Shown here: in pieces, positions 1 through 5,269 of the stretch
Numbering within the stretch: position 1 is the first letter of the stretch
How the letters are laid out: each line of letters opens with the position of its first letter
Assembly (NCBI GenBank): GCA_030619185.1
Contig: JAUXBW010000167.1
Coordinates: 1 to 5,269 of the forward strand
Length of the DNA stretch: 5,269 nucleotides
Direction: 5' to 3'
Origin: Methyloprofundus sp.
Lineage (GTDB): Bacteria; Pseudomonadota; Gammaproteobacteria; Methylococcales; Methylomonadaceae
The notes under the pieces: generated by a model
What the model was told of the DNA's origin: nothing
The model's input: only the letters and a program-made list of their open reading frames with translations
Database searches by the model: none
Position numbers and translations under genes: made by a program

Positions 1-907
1 ACCCATATTGTTTACCACCGGGGGTTCCTTCAAGTTTTGCATTGATAATTTCACTGGTAGAACTCACAGTATAATTAACATTACGTGTAATCTTATAATT
101 GTTACCGCCATAAAATGCCAAACCATCTATATAGAAATCATCGGTAATATAATAACTAGCATAAATGGAACCATTAAAAAGGTCAGCCTGCAAATCTCCG
201 CCATTATTTACATAATCACCACTGGTGCTTAAATAAGTAAACGCTCCACCTAAAATAAAATCTTGTGTTATCGCGTAATCCAAACCTATTGTCACACCAA
301 GATTATTATAGTCATACCCTTTGGACTCCTGAAATGTAGAATCTACATTACCAAAACGAAAGATCCCATTAACCCATAACCCTAACTTGCTAAATTCATC
401 TGCGCTAGCAGCTCCCGTATTAATTGATCCTAGACCGGCAAAGCTATTCTGATCTATGGGTTGACCATTATTATAAAATTGAATACCATCAGCCTGCACA
501 GTCATCGTTCCACTACGCAGAAAAGACATACGGTTCATCACTGTTTGATTGGCACTATTGGTCTGGTTTGATGATGTTTTATTGGCATTAGTACCATAAG
601 AAATCGTTTGCTCAGGCGAGAGTTGCCTATAAGCCCTATCTTGCTCACTCACACTAGCGTCTAAGAGCAGGGTATTACACTGTGTCTGAAAGTCGCCAGC
701 ATTTAACCCGCCTCCACTCTCTGGCCCGTCTAAACAGTTACTTAAGATAGTATCAGACATATTGGTTTGTGTATCGTTCAGAGGTTCTTGTGTGTCTGCC
801 GCCAGAAGATGCATATTCCAGTCTGGTGTTAAAAATGCACACCCCCCTATAATAACGGAGCGCAACAGCGTCAGTAGAGAATACTGTTTAAAATTAATTA
901 ATTTCAT
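1..907 (-). CDS. Autotransporter beta-domain outer membrane protein, N-terminal part (3' end beyond left edge)
   Basis: The minus-strand frame is open from the ATG at 907-905 to the window edge: 302 codons without a stop. Residues 1-37 look like an export signal: basic start (MKLINFK), a hydrophobic stretch interrupted by Arg16, and a possible cleavage site near LLAAD. Residues 38 to about 165 form a short polar passenger/linker containing Cys58 and Cys77 and an Asn/Gln/Thr-rich patch at 109-122. From about residue 171 the sequence has the alternating aromatic/Gly pattern of the autotransporter barrel family (PF03797): KLGLWVNGIFRFG at 174-186, GYDYNNLGVTIGLDYAIT at 197-214, FILGGAFTYLSTSGDY at 217-232, then ASYYITDDFYIDGLAFYGG at 250-268 and a TRNV at 274-277. 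These are seen directly; family assignment is by recognised pattern. Such proteins sit in the outer membrane and normally expose or secrete the passenger. The remaining barrel strands and the terminal aromatic residue lie off the window. No catalytic motif of a known passenger enzyme is visible. Confidence 0.88.
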   Translation of the reverse strand, partial: MKLINFKQYSLLTLLRSVIIGGCAFLTPDWNMHLLAADTQEPLNDTQTNMSDTILSNCLDGPESGGGLNAGDFQTQCNTLLLDASVSEQDRAYRQLSPEQTISYGTNANKTSSNQTNSANQTVMNRMSFLRSGTMTVQADGIQFYNNGQPIDQNSFAGLGSINTGAASADEFSKLGLWVNGIFRFGNVDSTFQESKGYDYNNLGVTIGLDYAITQDFILGGAFTYLSTSGDYVNNGGDLQADLFNGSIYASYYITDDFYIDGLAFYGGNNYKITRNVNYTVSSTSEIINAKLEGTPGGKQYG

Positions 908-914
908 ATCAAAT

Positions 915-919
915 CTCCC
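915..919 (-). promoter_or_regulatory. Ribosome binding site of the autotransporter gene
   Basis: On the minus strand GGGAG lies seven bases before the ATG at 907. It supports this start over the internal Met codons at residues 32 and 50, which would remove the signal sequence. Confidence 0.7.
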
Positions 920-1006
920 AGTTAGCTCATTTTTTTAGCCGATTAGTTATTTCCTACAAAAAGAATAAACTAATTCACAGCCTACACCCTCCATATAAAA
1001 AACACA

Positions 1007-1022
1007 TGACCCAAATGGGTCA
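1007..1022. promoter_or_regulatory. Perfect palindrome, candidate operator upstream of the autotransporter gene
   Basis: TGACCCA-AA-TGGGTCA has two perfect 7-bp arms and a 2-bp centre, which is the geometry of a dimeric regulator's binding site. It lies about 100 bp before the autotransporter ATG. On the minus strand it overlaps TTGACC (1023-1018), a five-of-six match to a -35 box. The T-rich stretch TTTATA (999-994) is 18 bp further on but is a poor -10. An operator overlapping a promoter is therefore inference, and no specific regulator is implied. Confidence 0.4.
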
Positions 1023-1188
1023 AAATTTCATCTCCTTCAGCTATCACATACTCCACAATCACAATATTTCTTATGCATCAGGTTGACTATTGCTATTGTT
1101 CTAAAAACATAACATGAAATAATTAAGGGCTACTCTACTCTTATCATCAGTGTTCACCCATTAATTGAGTCTGGGGCACTAAACCTCG

Positions 1189-1496
1189 CTACAAGAGGCA
1201 GGCATGATCAATAAAATGTCCATCTGCGGCCTCTGCGGTATATTCGTCAAGTTCCGAGAATGCTTCGAGATAATCAATACCTTGCGATAATAGTGTTTCA
1301 GCATGAAGCTGATAGCTTTGCTGTTCAAATGCCTCAAGCATACGTGATCATCTGTGCGACTTTAGTGATTTAAAATACGTTGAGTGCGGAAGCAACTGGC
1401 CATAAATTTCTCGCTGTCAGCTCGGACGAGATGATAATCTCCAGAAGGCACCGGGAAAAAGCTAAAGCCAAGTAAAATAATTGCGTGCGAGGGAGG
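1189..1496 (-). pseudogene. Decayed transposase-like gene fragment
   Basis: Two minus-strand frames join into one plausible protein. Upstream, 1496-1362 reads ...GFSFFPVPSGDYHLVRADS... then EKFMASCFRTQRILNH and a TAA stop. In a second frame, shifted relative to the first, the sequence continues FKSLKSHR, TGA, SRMLEAFEQQ, then SYQLHAETLLSQGIDYLEAF and ADGHFIDHACLL, ending at TAG (1191-1189). A one-base deletion near 1370 and a CGA-to-TGA change at 1350-1348 would explain the break (RTQRIL-KSLKSHR-R-SRMLEAF). The segment DGHFIDHAC resembles, from memory, a conserved stretch near the first catalytic acidic residue of DDE-type transposases; I cannot name the IS family. An ATG at 1341 would give an uninterrupted 50-residue peptide, but no ribosome binding site supports it. 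The rest of the transposase is absent. The protein character and the frameshift are visible; the transposase identity is inference. Confidence 0.45.
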
Positions 1497-1518
1497 CTAT
1501 TGCTTATCCTGAATAGCC
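1495..1518. repeat. Small inverted repeat (hairpin)
   Basis: GGCTATT and AATAGCC form a perfect 7-bp stem around a 10-base loop. It sits at the upstream edge of the transposase-like relic. No T-tract follows on either strand, so it is not a good terminator; role unknown. Confidence 0.4.
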
Positions 1519-1541
1519 GTAGAGCCATTTGTGGTGGCCAT

Positions 1542-1565
1542 GACTGAGCTGCTTTATGCTCAGTC
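1542..1565. repeat. 8-bp inverted repeat (hairpin) in mobile-element debris
   Basis: GACTGAGC, an 8-base loop, then GCTCAGTC: a perfect 8-bp stem. Neither side is followed by a run of T, so a terminator role is not supported. It may be a residue of an element's structured end. Confidence 0.45.
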
Positions 1566-1755
1566 TGTGGCGGACACAGGGCAAGCTGGAGCCTAAAAAC
1601 CTATCATAAGGCGCATGGTGGCGCACCGATCATTAGTTTAGAGGGAAAATGGCAACCACTATGCATTGCACTGGTACAACGTAATAACCCAAGGCCAAAA
1701 AAGTCGATATCCTTCAACTCTGGGCATAAGCGAGCCCACAAGGGATAACGCTCTA

Positions 1756-1801
1756 CTAAGGGAGATGAAAAAAATAATCATCCAATCTAACTGGTCTTTT
1801 T
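1756..1801 (+). repeat. 46-bp partial copy of the foldback element arm
   Basis: This stretch matches the left arm of the foldback at 3402-3448: CTAAGGGAGATG, an A-run, TAATCATC, AATCT, TGG and CTTTTT are shared in order. About 39 of 47 aligned positions agree, with one gap. The match stops at the poly-T and the rest of the foldback is not present, so this is a truncated, diverged copy. It shares the orientation of the left arm and ends 76 bp from the thrC stop codon. Its first bases (CTAAG) equal the outer end of the foldback's right arm read on the minus strand, suggesting CTAAGGGAG is the element terminus. Confidence 0.65.
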
Positions 1802-1877
1802 AAAATTTTTTTACAGCATTTGCAATGTTTTTATTATAAGAAACAGTTTAAAATCAATCCCGAAAACAAGTACTGCC

Positions 1878-3272
1878 TTAAACAATATTATCCTGCATAA
1901 ACGCTTTCACAGTAGCTAAATCATTTTCCAGCACGGTATAACGCTCTTCACGGTCGAATAAACCTGCCATATGATGTGGTAACTCAGGCGAATCTTTCAC
2001 CCCCGCCACTTTGATTGCTTCAGGGAATTTAGCCGGATGCGCCGTTGCTAAAGTAATCATGGGCAATTCTTTATTATCTGTTTTACAGGCACGTGCTGCA
2101 CTAACACCAATCGCAGTATGCGGGTCGAGTAAATAATCACTGCCATCATAAACGTCAGCAATAGTTTTGCAGGTAGCATTATCATCCACAGAATAACTGT
2201 CGAATATTGCTTTTACTTTTTCGAAGCGCGATTCTTCAATAGACAAGGCACCGTTGTTTAAATCAGCCATTAATTGATTAACGGCAGCACCATCGTTGTC
2301 ATAAAGTTCAAATAGCATACGTTCAAAATTACTCGATACCATGATATCCATGCTTGGCGATAAAGTATGCTCTAGGGTTGAGCGGCTGTAATCATTCGCC
2401 GACAAACAACGGTGCAAAATGTCATTTTTATTGGTCGCAATTACCAGTTTCCTAATCGGTAAACCCATTTTTTTAGCAAGGTAGCCAGCATATATGTCAC
2501 CGAAATTTCCCGTAGGTACAGAGAATTGCATCTCTCTGTGCGGGGCTCCTAAATGCAATGCTGCGTAAAAATAATAAACCGTTTGCGACATGATACGCGC
2601 CCAGTTGATTGAATTAACCGCAACCAAACGTTCGCCTTTTAAAAAGGCCTGGTCAGAAAAACATTCCTTAACCATTTGCTGGCAATCATCGAAATTACCT
2701 TCTATGGCAATATTATGAATGTTATCACTCAACACTGTTGTCATTTGTTTTCTTTGCACATCGGATACACGGTTGTGCGGATGCAAAATAAAGATGTCAA
2801 TATTCTCACAACGACGACAGCCCTCAATAGCAGCAGACCCTGTATCACCCGATGTAGCACCCATTATGACTGCACGTTCATTTCGACGCGCAAGCATGTA
2901 ATCTATTAAATGCCCTAATAACTGCAAAGCAACATCTTTAAAAGCCAGGGTCGGACCGTGGAACAGTTCTAAAATCCATTCATTGTGTCCAATTTGTACC
3001 AGGGGTGTTATGGCATCGTGTCGAAAAGTAGCATAGCTTTGATCAATAATATTTTTTAAATCATCTACTGGAATTGCATCGCCCACAAAAGGCTGAATAA
3101 TTTTATAAGCCAATTCGCTATAACTTAAACTTGCCCAGCTTGCAATTTCTTCTTTACTGTAAGAAGGCATTTCCTCAGGCACATACAAACCGCCATCGCT
3201 CGCTAAACCCGTTAGCAAAACATCTTCAAATTCTAAAACTGCGGCTTTTCCACGAGTGCTTATGTATTTCAT
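1878..3272 (-). CDS. thrC: Threonine synthase
   Basis: This 464-residue cytoplasmic PLP enzyme converts O-phospho-L-homoserine to L-threonine and phosphate, the last step of threonine synthesis. The N-terminus MKYISTRG and the following FEDVLLTGLASDGGLYVPE (residues 15-33) are typical of the family. The PLP-binding lysine is Lys112 in HGPTLAFKD (105-113). GATSGDTGSAA at 138-148 and SVPTGNFGD at 251-259 form the substrate- and cofactor-phosphate loops. LLDPHTAIGV (381-390) and LATAHPAKFPEAI (408-420) are conserved C-terminal segments. The length fits the longer 460-470-residue class (Pseudomonas-like) better than the roughly 430-residue E. coli enzyme. No frame damage is seen. The start at 3272 is right because MKYxSTRG is the usual N-terminus, although its ribosome binding site is weak (GGAAAA 10 or more bases upstream). 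The usual partner hom is not directly upstream; a divergent gene and a foldback element are there instead, so thrC probably has its own promoter, which I could not place. Confidence 0.97.
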   Translation of the reverse strand: MKYISTRGKAAVLEFEDVLLTGLASDGGLYVPEEMPSYSKEEIASWASLSYSELAYKIIQPFVGDAIPVDDLKNIIDQSYATFRHDAITPLVQIGHNEWILELFHGPTLAFKDVALQLLGHLIDYMLARRNERAVIMGATSGDTGSAAIEGCRRCENIDIFILHPHNRVSDVQRKQMTTVLSDNIHNIAIEGNFDDCQQMVKECFSDQAFLKGERLVAVNSINWARIMSQTVYYFYAALHLGAPHREMQFSVPTGNFGDIYAGYLAKKMGLPIRKLVIATNKNDILHRCLSANDYSRSTLEHTLSPSMDIMVSSNFERMLFELYDNDGAAVNQLMADLNNGALSIEESRFEKVKAIFDSYSVDDNATCKTIADVYDGSDYLLDPHTAIGVSAARACKTDNKELPMITLATAHPAKFPEAIKVAGVKDSPELPHHMAGLFDREERYTVLENDLATVKAFMQDNIV

Positions 3273-3401
3273 TTTCTAGTTATTTTCCAATTTTTTTACG
3301 GAAATTAGTCTAAGGAATCAAAGAATAAGAATTCTACGCACTTTTCCCGCCAAAGAAAAGGAAAAGGGTTTGACAAGTAGCCCCTAACAGTGGGATGGAA
3401 A

Positions 3402-3568
3402 CTTAGGGAGATGGAAATAAATAATCATCTAATCTTGTTGGCCTTTTTGTCCGTCTTCGACGGTGTCGTAACAGTTACGTAGCTTGCTATGCGCCCGTTA
3501 CGACACCACCGAAGACAAACAAAAACTCTACCCAATATCGGACGATTATTTATTTCCAGCTCCCTTAG
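3402..3568. mobile_element. 167-bp foldback (MITE-like) element
   Basis: The whole segment is a near-palindrome centred at about 3484/3485. Outer arms 3402-3426 and 3544-3568 match at 23 of 25 positions. Inner arms GGTGTCGTAAC (3462-3472) and GTTACGACACC (3497-3507) are perfect, extended outward by GTCTTCG/CGAAGAC. The tip AGC-TT-GCT closes the hairpin. The middle of each arm (about 3427-3445) has diverged and needs a one-base gap. No protein is encoded. CTTAG occurs as a direct copy at both outer ends (3402-3406, 3564-3568). It may be a 5-bp target duplication, giving a 157-bp element, or part of the terminal repeat with one change. A truncated copy of the arm at 1756-1801 shows that this is a dispersed repeat. 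Together these features fit a non-autonomous element moved by a transposase elsewhere; movement itself is inferred. Confidence 0.7.
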
Positions 3569-3639
3569 ATCGAAATGGGCGAGCCCCCTACTATGTTAGC
3601 CTACCTGTCGCCTGTAAAATTTAATATTAGGAGTGTCAG

Positions 3640-3653
3640 TTGTACGTAATCAA
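3640..3653 (+). repeat. Left arm of a 14-bp inverted repeat flanking the protease gene
   Basis: TTGTACGTAATCAA is the exact reverse complement of 5113-5126. The two arms enclose the M48 gene, 150 bp before its start and 67 bp after its stop. Similarity extends weakly outward (GTGTCAG against CTGTGAA). Confidence 0.55.
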
Positions 3654-3803
3654 GTACCCTTTTATAGGATGAACCGCTACCACAAGCTTGCCTCAGTTTG
3701 TTTACAAATCAAATATTAACAAAATTATCTCTAATTAATTTAAAATAGGGGCTGTTACAGTCATTTTTTATTAATTCACTTAATTAACGCAAGCGTACAA
3801 GCA

Positions 3804-5045
3804 ATGAATACTTTTACTTATATTTTTTTAATCGCACTGGTTTTGTCTTATTCCGTGCAATTCTGGTTATCCAGACGACAATCCGCCTACGTGCTTAAGC
3901 ATCGTGCTCAGGTGCCTGCCGCTTTTACAGAATCAATTACCCTGGAGGCACATCAAAAAGCCGCAGATTACACCATAGAAAAAGGCAAGTTAGGTGATAT
4001 AGACAGTGCAGTTGGCATTGTATTTCTTTTATTGCTGACACTCGGGGGCGGCATAAGCCTGGTGTTTGAGTTCTGGGCTGGTTTCGAGCTTTCAGATATC
4101 ATGACAGGTATCGCTTCTTTAGGCTCTATTTTCTTAATTATGTCTTTATTTGAACTACCCACCACGCTTTATCTTACTTTTGTTATTGAAGAAAAGTATG
4201 GTTTTAACAAAAGCACGGTGGCACAGTTTATCAAAGACCAGTTGATGCAATTAGTATTGGTTGCCGTTATTGGGCTGCCCTTATTAGCACTTATTTTATG
4301 GGTTATGCAGGCACTGGGAGACTCTTGGTGGGTCTGGACCTGGGCTATTTTAATCAGCTTTTCTTTGCTTATGAGCTGGCTCTTCCCAACGCTTATTGCA
4401 CCTTTGTTTAATAAATTTACCCCGCTGGAAGATGGCACTTTAAGAGATCGTATTAATCAATTATTAGACCGTTGTGGTTTTAGTAGTAATGGCATTTTTA
4501 TTATGGATGGTTCCAAACGTTCTGGCCACGGTAATGCCTATTTTACGGGGATGGGTAGTAATAAACGCATCGTATTCTTTGATACCCTAGCCGAATCTCT
4601 GGATGATGACGAAATGGAAGCTGTGTTAGCGCATGAATTAGGCCATTTTAAACGCAAGCATGTGATTAAAATGTTAGTCGCCAGCTCCGTTATGAGTTTA
4701 ATCAGCCTGGGCATTCTAGGCTGGCTGATTACCGAAAACTGGTTCTATACAGGCTTGGGCGTAGATGTCCCTTCTAAGGCAGCCGCTCTAATGCTATTTA
4801 TGCTCGTTTTACCCGTTTTCACAACCTTTATGACCCCGATCAGTGCCTATTTTCAACGTAAGTTTGAATTTGAAGCTGATGATTTTGCTGCAGAACATGC
4901 AGAGGCAAGTAAATTAATTAGTGGCCTGGTAAAGCTTTATAAAGAAAATGCCAGTACTTTAACACCAGATCCATTATTTTCCGCCTTTCATTATAGCCAC
5001 CCTCCTGCCGCTATCCGTATAGCGCATTTAGAGCCCAAGTTATAA
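3804..5045 (+). CDS. Ste24/CAAX-protease-like M48 family zinc metallopeptidase, integral membrane
   Basis: A 413-residue inner-membrane protease of the M48 (Ste24-like) type. The zinc site is HELGH at 277-281 (ligands His277 and His281, catalytic Glu278), with Glu357 in FEFEADDFAA (354-363) as the expected third ligand. The C-terminal SHPPAAIRI (399-407) is also family-typical. The first 200 residues match the M48 N-terminal membrane region: hydrophobic segments near 4-22, 70-90, 105-128, 148-170 and 175-195, with ELPTTLYLTFVIEEKYGFN (117-135) and LFPTLIAPLFNKFTPL (193-208) as hallmark stretches. Further membrane segments lie near 288-308 and 326-346. It is too long for HtpX (about 290 residues) and keeps the Ste24 layout, so no htpX symbol is given. 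In eukaryotes Ste24 cleaves prenylated proteins; the bacterial substrate is unknown, and membrane-protein quality control is the usual guess. The ATG at 3804 starts directly with a membrane segment but has no clear ribosome binding site. No partner gene lies in the window. Confidence 0.93.
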   Translation: MNTFTYIFLIALVLSYSVQFWLSRRQSAYVLKHRAQVPAAFTESITLEAHQKAADYTIEKGKLGDIDSAVGIVFLLLLTLGGGISLVFEFWAGFELSDIMTGIASLGSIFLIMSLFELPTTLYLTFVIEEKYGFNKSTVAQFIKDQLMQLVLVAVIGLPLLALILWVMQALGDSWWVWTWAILISFSLLMSWLFPTLIAPLFNKFTPLEDGTLRDRINQLLDRCGFSSNGIFIMDGSKRSGHGNAYFTGMGSNKRIVFFDTLAESLDDDEMEAVLAHELGHFKRKHVIKMLVASSVMSLISLGILGWLITENWFYTGLGVDVPSKAAALMLFMLVLPVFTTFMTPISAYFQRKFEFEADDFAAEHAEASKLISGLVKLYKENASTLTPDPLFSAFHYSHPPAAIRIAHLEPKL

Positions 5046-5063
5046 TCCTAAAAACATTGCAAG

Positions 5064-5092
5064 CACAGAGTTTCACGATACAAAACTCTGTG
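5064..5092 (+). terminator. Stem-loop after the protease gene, possible terminator
   Basis: CACAGAGTTT and AAACTCTGTG form a perfect 10-bp stem with a 9-base loop, 19 bp after the TAA stop. The bases that follow (TTCTCTGTGG) are only moderately T-rich, so efficient intrinsic termination is uncertain. Because the stem contains AAAC/GTTT ends it could act in both directions. Its right arm is also the first unit of the CTCTGTG tandem repeat. Confidence 0.45.
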
Positions 5093-5109
5093 TTCTCTGT
5101 GGTTAAATT
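5086..5109. repeat. CTCTGTG tandem intergenic repeat
   Basis: CTCTGTG occurs twice, separated by TT (5086-5092 and 5095-5101), followed by GTTAAATTC. From memory, CTCTGTG-CTCTGTGGTTAAA-type motifs are scattered between genes in many environmental bacteria, and their function is not settled. Confidence 0.45.
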
Positions 5110-5112
5110 CTT

Positions 5113-5126
5113 TTGATTACGTACAA
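5113..5126 (-). repeat. Right arm of the 14-bp inverted repeat flanking the protease gene
   Basis: TTGATTACGTACAA is the exact reverse complement of 3640-3653 on the other side of the gene. Confidence 0.55.
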
Positions 5127-5178
5127 TTCACAGCCATAGTAGAAAAAACCATCAGTATCAGTAAGTTAAAAACTCATC

Positions 5179-5203
5179 ATTCCCGAAGTCTTTTATCGGG
5201 AAT
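5179..5203. repeat. REP-like palindrome ATTCCCGA...TCGGGAAT
   Basis: Perfect 8-bp arms surround a 9-base loop, and TCATTCCCG...CGGGAATCC resembles the ATTCCCG(C)-type palindromes dispersed between genes in many proteobacteria. No T-tract follows. Between here and the right edge (to 5269) I see only a GTGCCCACGC stretch that may be the start of another truncated repeat. Confidence 0.5.
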
Positions 5204-5269
5204 CCGTGCTTAACCTATGAGAGTCCTGCTAAAGCTTGTGCCCACGCTAGCTTAACTGGGTAGCATGCA

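Larger units (their letters stand above)
908..1877. other. 970-bp intergenic region with no intact gene
   Basis: This gap separates the autotransporter gene from thrC, both on the minus strand. It holds, from left to right, the ribosome binding site and palindrome of the autotransporter gene, an AT-rich stretch (about 1023-1188) where I see nothing, the transposase-like relic at 1189-1496, two hairpins (1495-1518 and 1542-1565), a stretch without recognisable content at 1566-1755, and a 46-bp repeat fragment at 1756-1801. The last 76 bp before the thrC stop (1802-1877) are AT-rich and contain no convincing terminator. The gap reads as debris from mobile DNA. Confidence 0.7.
3273..3803. other. 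531-bp divergent intergenic region
   Basis: The gap lies between thrC (minus) and the M48 protease gene (plus). It contains the foldback element at 3402-3568 and one arm of a 14-bp inverted repeat (3640-3653); the rest is AT-rich. Both gene promoters should lie here. For the protease, TTAACA at 3716-3721 with TAAAAT at 3741-3746 is the best pair, but the 19-bp spacing is long. For thrC, TAGAAT read on the minus strand near 3330 has no good -35. Neither is firm enough for its own entry. No gene of convincing size is seen. Confidence 0.6.

Noticed and set aside
8..232. Plus-strand 74-codon open frame
   Set aside because: It is antisense to the autotransporter barrel region, whose frame is open across all 907 bp and shows family motifs.
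1552..1743. Plus-strand open stretch reading ...HGGAPIISLEGKWQPL...
   Set aside because: No start codon with a ribosome binding site, no recognised family, and it lies in degraded DNA; most likely chance.
1802..1877. Intrinsic terminator for thrC
   Set aside because: The only dyad (CATT-GCA-AATG) has a 4-bp stem and no T-run downstream on the minus strand.
2676..2909. Plus-strand open frames inside thrC (also 2719-2901 and 3131-3313)
   Set aside because: Antisense shadows of thrC with low-complexity, non-family-like translations.
3370..3375. TTGACA as a plus-strand -35 box
   Set aside because: No acceptable -10 hexamer follows at 15-19 bp, and the foldback lies between it and the gene.
3462..3507. 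Integron attC site
   Set aside because: The foldback has GTTACG/CGTAAC arms, but the paired R and L box arrangement with extrahelical bases and any integrase or cassette array are missing.
3968..4438. Minus-strand open frames inside the M48 protease gene
   Set aside because: Antisense shadows of a clearly coding, motif-bearing gene.
5217..5269. C-terminus of a minus-strand gene entering from the right
   Set aside because: Only 17 codons are open before a TAG and the translation shows no recognisable family; the sequence looks more like a repeat.

Overview
The window looks like chromosomal DNA of an AT-rich gammaproteobacterium. This rests on the gammaproteobacterial-style threonine synthase, the long Ste24-type M48 protease, and the short palindromic intergenic repeats (CTCTGTG tandem, ATTCCCGA...TCGGGAAT). 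Genus cannot be fixed from the sequence; a methanotroph-like or similar environmental lineage would fit but is a guess.

Layout. Positions 1-907, minus strand: the N-terminal 302 codons of an outer-membrane autotransporter-type protein. The reading frame runs off the left edge. Positions 908-1877 are a long gap holding a ribosome binding site, a perfect operator-like palindrome at 1007-1022, a frameshifted and stop-interrupted remnant that reads like a transposase N-terminus (1189-1496, minus), two hairpins, and a 46-bp fragment (1756-1801) of a repeat that recurs in full at 3402-3568. Positions 1878-3272, minus strand: complete thrC (threonine synthase). Positions 3273-3803: divergent intergenic region dominated by a 167-bp near-perfect foldback (MITE-like). 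Positions 3804-5045, plus strand: complete Ste24/CAAX-protease-like M48 membrane metallopeptidase, followed by a stem-loop and repeat-rich DNA up to the right edge.

The three genes show no common pathway: one acts at the cell surface, one in amino-acid synthesis, one in inner-membrane proteolysis. What ties the window together is mobile-DNA debris. The gaps on both sides of thrC carry copies of the same repeat family, and one also carries a dying transposase-like gene. I see no CRISPR array, rRNA, tRNA, defence locus or obviously new multi-gene system. The items most worth checking are the foldback family with its possible link to the transposase relic, the compact autotransporter, and the palindrome upstream of it.
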